From assembly GCA_025362615.1 (NCBI GenBank), contig JANYFQ010000033.1, forward strand, positions 1 to 6,103: 6,103 bases of DNA, written 5' to 3'. The notes beneath the pieces are model-generated. The model was not told the origin of the DNA. It ran no database searches and saw nothing but the letters and a program-made list of their open reading frames with translations. The position numbers and the translations under genes were made by a program. Each line of letters begins with the position of its first letter. Within the stretch, counting starts at the first letter, position 1. This stretch comes from Hymenobacter sp. (GTDB taxonomy: Bacteria; Bacteroidota; Bacteroidia; Cytophagales; Hymenobacteraceae). This document shows positions 1 through 4,233 of the stretch, one piece after another.

Positions 1-26
1 CCCCGACTGAAAGGTTGGGGTTTTTT
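1..26 (+). terminator. Rho-independent terminator of an upstream gene
   Basis: A 7-bp stem (CCCCGAC at 1-7 against GTTGGGG at 14-20, with one G-T wobble) closes a 6-nt loop and is followed at once by six T (21-26). This is the classic intrinsic terminator layout for plus-strand transcription entering from outside the window. The gene it ends is not visible, and the stem may extend left of base 1. Confidence 0.8.
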
Positions 27-33
27 GTAGAAT

Positions 34-145
34 GAACGAGTACCCCCAAGCTCTGCTGCCACCGGAGGGGGCGATAATTCAATCGTTCTGCGGTATCGTT
101 TTCACGATTTGATTAGTCCGAAGCAGCGCTTCGGGGTACTCGTTC
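34..145. repeat. 112-bp segment bounded by 26-bp imperfect inverted repeats
   Basis: The left arm (34-59) and the reverse complement of the right arm (120-145) match at 23 of 26 positions by eye. The common core reads GAACGAGTACCCC on one strand. The 60-bp interior is AT-richer than the arms and has no credible ORF. The right arm also contains a perfect hairpin (118-134). The layout resembles a MITE or REP-type intergenic element. I see no clear target-site duplication, so the true ends are uncertain. It occupies most of the trxB upstream region, so it may instead, or also, fold in the trxB leader. I found no convincing Bacteroidota promoter (TTG, then TAnnTTTG) between 27 and 162. Confidence 0.6.
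118..134. repeat. Perfect hairpin inside the right inverted-repeat arm
   Basis: CCGAAGC (118-124) and GCTTCGG (128-134) are perfect complements around an AGC loop, 28 bases before the trxB start codon. No T-tract follows, so it does not look like a terminator. It could be the palindromic core of a REP-like repeat or a structure in the trxB 5' leader. Confidence 0.6.
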
Positions 146-162
146 TCGAACCTTAAAAATCC

Positions 163-1098
163 ATGCCCGAACACATCAAGTGCCTCATCATCGGCTCCGG
201 CCCGGCCGGTTACACTGCCGCCATCTACGCCGCCCGCGCCAACATGGCCCCCGTGATGTACATGGGCCTGCAACCCGGCGGGCAGCTCACCATCACCAAC
301 GACGTGGAGAACTTCCCCGGTTACGCCGACGGCGTGAACGGCCCCCAGATGATGGAAGACCTGAAAAAGCAGGCCGCCCGCTTCGGCACCGACATCCGCT
401 ACGGCATCGCCACGGCGGTGGACTTTGAGGTGCATCCGCGCAAAGTCACGATTGACGAGAGCCTAGAACTCACGGCCGATACCGTCATCATTGCCACCGG
501 CGCGTCGGCCAAGTGGCTGGGCATTCCGTCGGAAGCGCGGCTCAACGGCTCGGGGGTTTCGGCCTGCGCCGTGTGCGACGGGTTTTTCTACCGGGGGCAG
601 GAAGTGGCCATTGTGGGCGCCGGCGACACGGCTGCCGAAGAGGCTACGTACCTGGCCAACCTTTGCTCGAAGGTGACGATGATTGTGCGCAAGAGCGAGA
701 TGAAAGCCTCGAAAATCATGCAGAAGCGGGTGCTGGATAACCCCAAGATTGAAGTGCTGTTTGATACCGTGACCGACGAAATCCTGGGCGAGCACGCCGT
801 GGAAGCCGTGCGCGTGAAGAATACCCTGACGCATGAAACCCGCGAAATCCCCGTTACGGGTTTTTTCGTGGCTATCGGGCACGAGCCCAACTCCAAAATT
901 TTTCAGCCTTATCTGCACCACGACGAGCAAGGGTACTTAAAAACCACGCCCGGCACCAGCAAAACCAACGTGGACGGTATTTTTGCCTGCGGCGACGTGC
1001 AGGATTTCACTTACCGTCAGGCTGTTACGGCGGCTGGTACGGGGTGCATGGCCGCACTGGACGCCGAGCGTTACCTGGCGGGCATCGGAGCGCACTGA
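163..1098 (+). CDS. trxB: Thioredoxin reductase (thioredoxin-disulfide reductase)
   Basis: This is a 311-residue cytoplasmic flavoprotein, the usual length for low-molecular-weight thioredoxin reductase. The family transfers electrons from NADPH through FAD to a redox-active disulfide and on to thioredoxin. Visible in order are the N-terminal FAD-binding motif GSGPAG (11-16), the redox pair CAVC (C135, C138) followed by DGFFYRG, a second nucleotide-binding motif GAGDTA (152-157), and the C-terminal FAD motif GIFACGDV (272-279) with the following QAVTAAGTG stretch. The CxxC separates it from the related bacillithiol-disulfide reductase YpdA, which lacks it. The segment that normally reads HRRxxxR for NADPH 2'-phosphate recognition is here VRKSEMK (175-181), so positive charge is kept by lysines. 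The ATG at 163 is preceded by an A-rich stretch rather than a Shine-Dalgarno. It starts four residues before the KCLIIGSGPAG strand, as expected. It appears to be transcribed alone or with the downstream peptidase gene (112-bp gap). Confidence 0.95.
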   Translation: MPEHIKCLIIGSGPAGYTAAIYAARANMAPVMYMGLQPGGQLTITNDVENFPGYADGVNGPQMMEDLKKQAARFGTDIRYGIATAVDFEVHPRKVTIDESLELTADTVIIATGASAKWLGIPSEARLNGSGVSACAVCDGFFYRGQEVAIVGAGDTAAEEATYLANLCSKVTMIVRKSEMKASKIMQKRVLDNPKIEVLFDTVTDEILGEHAVEAVRVKNTLTHETREIPVTGFFVAIGHEPNSKIFQPYLHHDEQGYLKTTPGTSKTNVDGIFACGDVQDFTYRQAVTAAGTGCMAALDAERYLAGIGAH

Positions 1099-1144
1099 AG
1101 CAGTAGCAGCGAGGATGTGGCGGCGGGTTTCCAAGCAGGATTGG

Positions 1145-1192
1145 CAGGACGCATCAACTTTCAGGACGTTAATCAGGACGGACGTTAAATCA
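1145..1192 (+). repeat. Short direct repeats in the trxB-peptidase gap
   Basis: CAGGAC occurs three times (1145-1150, 1162-1167, 1174-1179). GGACGTTAATCA (1164-1175) recurs 16 bases later as GGACGTTAAATCA (1180-1192), with one added A. This could be an operator-like tandem site or a slipped/eroded intergenic repeat. The rest of the 112-bp gap shows no terminator for trxB. Confidence 0.4.
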
Positions 1193-1210
1193 AGCTGTTG
1201 AGGCAAATAA

Positions 1211-2416
1211 GTGCTTCAATGGCCTAACTCGCGGGTTGAAAACCCGCGTTACTTGCCTTTGCGATTTCCCTTCATTTTTTTTGCGCGACTGGCGTGGCTC
1301 ACGGTGCTGCTGGCGTTGGTGGTGGCGGCTCAGCCAGCGGCGGCACAAGGGGGCAAAAAGCCTCGGCCCAAGGTTCGTGCGGGTACGGGTGCCCGCGACG
1401 CAGCAGCGAAAGGCGACTTTTTTCGCATTCGCACTCCCAAAATCAACTACGTGCGGCCCGACACCACGACGGTCATCGAAACCGAGGAGATGCCCGATGA
1501 CGAGTCGGACGCTGCCAAGTCCATCTTTTTCAGTCCGGTAAAGCCCCTGAGCATCGTCAGCGAAGACACTTCGTCCATTGACATGGGCGGGCAGGAAATC
1601 GTGGAGATGTCGGAGGAAATACTCATCGATTCGGCCTGGGTGAAGGTGGCCGGCTACTACTCCATCTGGGACACCGAGCGCATCAACCCGTACCGGGTGG
1701 ACGGTCGCCGCTTTCGCGATACGCTGCACCTGCAGCTCACCGATGTCAGCCGCAACCGCCTGGCCCGGATGCCGTTGCTGACGACGCCCGTCACGTCGGG
1801 CTTTGGCTACCGGGGCTACCGCTGGCACTACGGCGTAGACCTGGACCTCGAAACCGGCGACTCCGTGAAAGCCGCGTTTGACGGCGTGGTCCGCATCCGG
1901 GCCTGGGACGGCGGCGGCTACGGTAACTACCTGCTGGTGCGCCACTACAACGGCCTCGAAACCCTATACGGGCACCTGAATAAAGCCTTGGTGCAGCCCG
2001 GTACTTTTGTGAAGGCCGGGCAGCTCATCGGCTACGGCGGCAGCACGGGGCACAGCAGCGGTTCGCACCTGCACTTCGAGGTACGCTACCAGGGCAACCC
2101 CATCAACCCGCTGGAAGTCTATGACTTCCCTGATTACAAGCTGCGGGGTGAAACCTTTGACATCACTTCTTCGCTCTTCAGCTACTACAGCCGGGCGCTG
2201 CGTTCGGGGGGCGGTAGTATTGCGGGCCGGCGGCGTTCGTCGGGCAGTGCCCCGCCCCACGTGCGGGCTTCCCGGCAAGTGGTGTTGCACAAAGTCCGCT
2301 CCGGTGATACGCTTTCCGAAGTAGCTGAGAAGTACGGCATGGGCCTGAGCACCCTCAAAAGACTAAATCCCGGCGTGAAAACTTTGCAACCCGGTAAAAA
2401 GCTGCGCGTCAAGTAG
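1211..2416 (+). CDS. Secreted M23 (LytM-type) peptidase with C-terminal LysM domain
   Basis: Read from GTG 1211 this is a 401-residue exported protein predicted to cut peptide cross-links in peptidoglycan, in the periplasm or at the surface. A hydrophobic segment (about 22-40) followed by QPAAAQ suggests a signal peptide cleaved near residue 45. A charged, acidic linker (about 50-180) precedes the M23 domain (about 185-305), which has the full zinc and catalytic set: HYGVD (H206, D210), YGH (H255) and HLHFEV (H286, H288). A serine/arginine/glycine-rich spacer (332-355) leads to a LysM peptidoglycan-binding domain (about 357-400: HKVRSGDTLSEVAEKYGM and GKKLRV). An intact active site argues for an active endopeptidase rather than a degenerate EnvC/NlpD-type activator. 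The start is uncertain. GTG 1211 lies 7 bases after GAGG (1200-1203) and directly after an in-frame TAA, but gives a long N-terminus encoded by a palindrome. TTG 1253 or 1259 would give a more ordinary signal peptide. Confidence 0.9.
   Translation: MLQWPNSRVENPRYLPLRFPFIFFARLAWLTVLLALVVAAQPAAAQGGKKPRPKVRAGTGARDAAAKGDFFRIRTPKINYVRPDTTTVIETEEMPDDESDAAKSIFFSPVKPLSIVSEDTSSIDMGGQEIVEMSEEILIDSAWVKVAGYYSIWDTERINPYRVDGRRFRDTLHLQLTDVSRNRLARMPLLTTPVTSGFGYRGYRWHYGVDLDLETGDSVKAAFDGVVRIRAWDGGGYGNYLLVRHYNGLETLYGHLNKALVQPGTFVKAGQLIGYGGSTGHSSGSHLHFEVRYQGNPINPLEVYDFPDYKLRGETFDITSSLFSYYSRALRSGGGSIAGRRRSSGSAPPHVRASRQVVLHKVRSGDTLSEVAEKYGMGLSTLKRLNPGVKTLQPGKKLRVK
1230..1248. repeat. Perfect palindrome at the 5' end of the peptidase gene
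   Basis: CGCGGGTT (1230-1237) and AACCCGCG (1241-1248) pair perfectly around GAA, an 8-bp stem with a 3-nt loop. It lies inside the coding region if translation starts at GTG 1211, or in the leader if it starts at TTG 1253/1259. No T-run follows, so it is not a standard terminator. It looks like a REP-type dispersed palindrome. Confidence 0.65.
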
Positions 2417-2445
2417 AATCACAAATTTAAACGAATCCGAAGGAT

Positions 2446-2474
2446 TTTGCGAATTCTTCAATCGGTTTCGTTTG
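2446..2474 (+). promoter_or_regulatory. Possible bshB1 promoter
   Basis: TTTG (2446-2449), 17 bases, then TTCGTTTG (2467-2474) resembles the Bacteroidota pattern of a -33 TTG and a -7 TAnnTTTG, with one mismatch in the -7 box. Transcription would begin near 2480 and give a leader of about 50 bases carrying the 2506-2521 hairpin. In AT-rich DNA such matches arise easily by chance. Confidence 0.25.
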
Positions 2475-2505
2475 ATGTAAAAATTGATGTAAATTCGTGA
2501 AATAT

Positions 2506-2521
2506 CTTAAATTCGTTTAAG
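2506..2521 (+). promoter_or_regulatory. UUCG-loop hairpin next to the bshB1 start
   Basis: CTTAAA (2506-2511) and TTTAAG (2516-2521) pair perfectly around a TTCG loop. The structure ends 3 bases before GTG 2525 and 9 before ATG 2531, so it covers the place where a ribosome would bind. The stem is A/T-rich and weak, but UUCG loops are stabilising. A role in translation is inference. Confidence 0.4.
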
Positions 2522-2530
2522 TTCGTGATT

Positions 2531-3247
2531 ATGGTTGATATATTAGCGCTGGGTGCCCACCCCGACGACGTGGAAATGTCGTGCGCTGGCACGCTGCTGG
2601 CCGCTGCGGCTGCCGGTAAAACCATTGGCATCGTGGACTTTACGCGGGGCGAGTTGGGTACGCGCGGCACCCCCGCCACGCGGGCCGCAGAGGCTGCTGC
2701 CGCTAGCCTGGTGTTGGGCCTGAGCGCCCGCGAAAACCTGGGCCTGCCCGACGGTTTTTTCCGCAACGACCGCGAGCATCAGCTTTTGCTCGTGCAGGCC
2801 ATCCGGCGCTACCGGCCCGATGTGGTGCTGGCCAATGCCATCCACGACCGGCACCCCGACCACGGCCGCGCCGCCGAGCTAGCCCGCGATGCCTGCTGGC
2901 TGGCGGGCCTGCGCATGATTGAAACCCTGGGCGACGACGGGCTGCCGCAAGCACCCTGGCGGCCCCGCAACTTGTATCACTACATTCAGGACCAATATAT
3001 TACGCCCGCTTTTGTGGTGGATATTACAGCGTACTGGCCCAAGAAATGGGCGGCCATTCAAGCTTATAAAAGTCAGTTTTTTGACCCTGCCAGCGCCGAG
3101 CCGCAAACCTACCTCAGCAGTCAGGCATTCAGCCAGTTTCTGGAAGCGCGGGGCCGCGACGTGGGGCATCTGATTGGGGCTGAGTTTGGTGAGGGCTTTA
3201 CAGTGCAGCGCCCGGTGGGTGTGCGGGAAGTAGGGGAGCTGTTGTAG
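2531..3247 (+). CDS. bshB1: Bacillithiol biosynthesis deacetylase BshB1
   Basis: This 238-residue cytoplasmic zinc enzyme belongs to the PIG-L/LmbE deacetylase family. BshB1 removes the acetyl group from GlcNAc-malate to give GlcN-malate, the second step of bacillithiol synthesis, between BshA and BshC. Near the N-terminus is AHPDDVE (9-15), in which H10 and D13 are expected zinc ligands and D12 the catalytic base. Then come TRGELGTRG (38-46) and RHPDHG (107-112), with H111 as third ligand. The C-terminal part (SQFFDP, FLEARGRDVG) matches the BshB1 subgroup rather than mycothiol MshB or generic LmbE proteins. ATG 2531 is preferred because family members begin a few residues before DILAxGAHPDD. 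GTG 2525 would add two residues. No bshA or bshC is in the window. It is preceded by an AT-rich gap and probably has its own promoter. Confidence 0.93.
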   Translation: MVDILALGAHPDDVEMSCAGTLLAAAAAGKTIGIVDFTRGELGTRGTPATRAAEAAAASLVLGLSARENLGLPDGFFRNDREHQLLLVQAIRRYRPDVVLANAIHDRHPDHGRAAELARDACWLAGLRMIETLGDDGLPQAPWRPRNLYHYIQDQYITPAFVVDITAYWPKKWAAIQAYKSQFFDPASAEPQTYLSSQAFSQFLEARGRDVGHLIGAEFGEGFTVQRPVGVREVGELL

Positions 3248-3310
3248 ATTTGGCAGTTGCTGGCTCGGTTTTGATGGGCAGTAAGGGCCGTTGCGGAAAG
3301 TCGAAAGCGG

Positions 3311-3338
3311 TTGGAAAACAAACCCTTGCTTATTTTTA
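3311..3338 (+). promoter_or_regulatory. Possible promoter of the small-gene/nucleotidyltransferase cassette
   Basis: TTG (3311-3313), 17 bases, then TATTTTTA (3331-3338) is one base off the Bacteroidota -7 consensus TAnnTTTG. Transcription would begin at or near the ATG at 3343, implying a leaderless message or a later start codon. The rest of the 3248-3342 gap shows no structure I can support. Confidence 0.27.
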
Positions 3339-3342
3339 CATC

Positions 3343-3618
3343 ATGCTTGGTGCCACTATTCAGTTTTTTGCTTCGCCCGAAGCAATGGAGAATGCACTGC
3401 TTGCGCGTGGGGCGGAGATGAGCGTACCCGAACGCCTACGCGAGTTACGGCGCCTTAACGCGCAGATTTTTGCGCCCCTGCGTCAATCCTTACAGGGTCA
3501 TACCGTTGAAACACAACTGTTTCGACGCTTGCCTGGGGAGCCAGATGATGATTTTATTCGCCGCGTAGCCCACGAAAAAGAGCAATGGACCTATTCGATA
3601 CGAAAAGTGCCGCGCTGA
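3343..3618 (+). CDS. Small protein of unknown function, partner of the nucleotidyltransferase
   Basis: This 91-residue protein is probably cytoplasmic, with no signal peptide or membrane segment. It has three parts: an N-terminal stretch with IQFFASPEAMENALLA (6-21), a basic amphipathic helix-like segment SVPERLRELRRLNAQIF (27-43), and a charged C-terminus with DDDFIRRVAHEKEQW (68-82). The pattern 'F.S.EEAE.A... P.ERL..L' reminds me of small proteins often encoded just before nucleotidyltransferase-like genes, but this is from memory and I cannot name a family. It overlaps the next gene by 34 bases in another frame, suggesting translational coupling. ATG 3343 is preferred. The frame is open back to TTG 3250, but those 31 residues look like translated intergenic DNA. 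M15 (3385) and M26 (3418) are later options. Third codon positions appear less GC-rich than in neighbouring genes. Confidence 0.7.
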   Translation: MLGATIQFFASPEAMENALLARGAEMSVPERLRELRRLNAQIFAPLRQSLQGHTVETQLFRRLPGEPDDDFIRRVAHEKEQWTYSIRKVPR

Positions 3619-4127
3619 TTGAAGCCTTGCAAAGCACCGGCGTTGCCTATTTGCTGGTAGGGGGCTATGCCGTTAATATTCACGGGTATAGCCGGGGTAC
3701 TGGGGACATGGACATCTGGATTCGGCCCACGGTTGAGAACGTGTTCCGGTTGATATCGGCGTTCGAGCGTTGCGGCTACGACGTGAGCGGGCTGGCCGAA
3801 TACGCCCCGCAAGTGCCCACGCAGGGCCTCTCGTTGCGTGTACTCGACGAACCGTTTGTGCTCGACGTCATGACTCAAATCAGCGGTACGACGTTCGAGG
3901 AAGCCTACGCTCACCACAAAACCTACGATTTGGATGGTTTGGAAATCCACCTTATCCAGCGCAACGATTTGGTGCTGAATAAACTGACCACCGGCCGGGC
4001 CAAAGACCTGGCCGATGTGCAGAGCCTGCAATTTGTGGAAGCTTACTGGAAAGGGCAGAAGCTGGAAGTTTACGAGCGCCCCGACCAACTCCCCAGCGCT
4101 GGCCCCGCCGACCAAAATCCGGCCTGA
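3585..4127 (+). CDS. AbiEii-like nucleotidyltransferase-fold protein
   Basis: This 180-residue cytoplasmic protein has the nucleotidyltransferase (polymerase beta-like) signature. A YLLVGGYAVNIHG segment (22-34, G26-G27) is followed by TGDMDIWI (D41 and D43, the metal-binding DxD). A later acidic residue sits in FVLDVM (D94), and a C-terminal LVLNKLTTGRAKDLADV (129-145) has K133, R138, K140, D141 and D144. This K..R.KD..D block is typical of the AbiEii/DUF1814-like group, which includes type IV toxin-antitoxin toxins, but also many proteins of unknown role. All the catalytic-looking residues are present, so transferase activity is plausible; the substrate is unknown. The last 20 or so residues are proline-rich and look like an unconserved tail. 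It starts inside the preceding 91-residue gene, and the pair ends at a strong terminator. The fold assignment is firm; the toxin role is only a hypothesis. Confidence 0.85.
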   Translation: MDLFDTKSAALIEALQSTGVAYLLVGGYAVNIHGYSRGTGDMDIWIRPTVENVFRLISAFERCGYDVSGLAEYAPQVPTQGLSLRVLDEPFVLDVMTQISGTTFEEAYAHHKTYDLDGLEIHLIQRNDLVLNKLTTGRAKDLADVQSLQFVEAYWKGQKLEVYERPDQLPSAGPADQNPA

Positions 4128-4140
4128 AACTGCCGCCCAT

Positions 4141-4171
4141 AAAAAAAGGCGCTCCATTGGAGCGCCTCTTT
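4141..4171. terminator. Strong bidirectional terminator between convergent genes
   Basis: A perfect 8-bp GC-rich stem (GGCGCTCC at 4148-4155, GGAGCGCC at 4159-4166) with an ATT loop is flanked by seven A on the left (4141-4147) and TCTTT on the right. Read on the plus strand it ends the nucleotidyltransferase transcript. Read on the minus strand it has seven T after the stem and ends the glutamine synthetase transcript 63 bases past its stop codon. Between it and 4233 I see nothing else. Confidence 0.9.
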
Positions 4172-4233
4172 CCCAACCGAGGCGCGGCGAGAATTCCCAC
4201 CCAACACCGGACCCGATTCCGACTTTGGCGGAC

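Larger units (their letters stand above)
2417..2530. other. AT-rich, repeat-filled intergenic region before bshB1
   Basis: By hand count 33 of 114 bases are G or C (about 29%), against GC-rich genes on both sides. It holds a small hairpin, AATCC-GAA-GGATT (2434-2446) followed by two T, which is at best a weak terminator for the peptidase gene. It also holds a direct repeat TTGATGTAAA (2472-2481 and 2484-2493), repeated AAATTCGT (2491-2498 and 2509-2516), and a 10-bp perfect inverted repeat (TTAAACGAAT at 2427-2436 against ATTCGTTTAA at 2511-2520). The right copy forms part of the hairpin next to the bshB1 start. No ORF is supported here. Confidence 0.6.

Noticed and set aside
163..1098. Bacillithiol-disulfide reductase (YpdA) instead of thioredoxin reductase, because bshB1 is nearby
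   Set aside because: The protein has the redox CAVC motif and typical TrxB length and motifs; YpdA lacks this CxxC.
1230..1248. The palindrome as a terminator for trxB
   Set aside because: It is followed by TTACTTGCC rather than a T-run, lies about 130 bases past trxB, and falls at the start of the next gene.
3250..3342. Extension of the small cassette gene back to TTG 3250
   Set aside because: The 31 extra residues would begin 3 bases after the bshB1 stop, at a TTG with no ribosome site. They look like translated spacer, and the ATG at 3343 follows a promoter-like sequence.
3591..4157. 188-residue minus-strand ORF opposite the nucleotidyltransferase
   Set aside because: It is antisense to the motif-bearing gene, has no recognisable domain, and would begin inside the bidirectional terminator.
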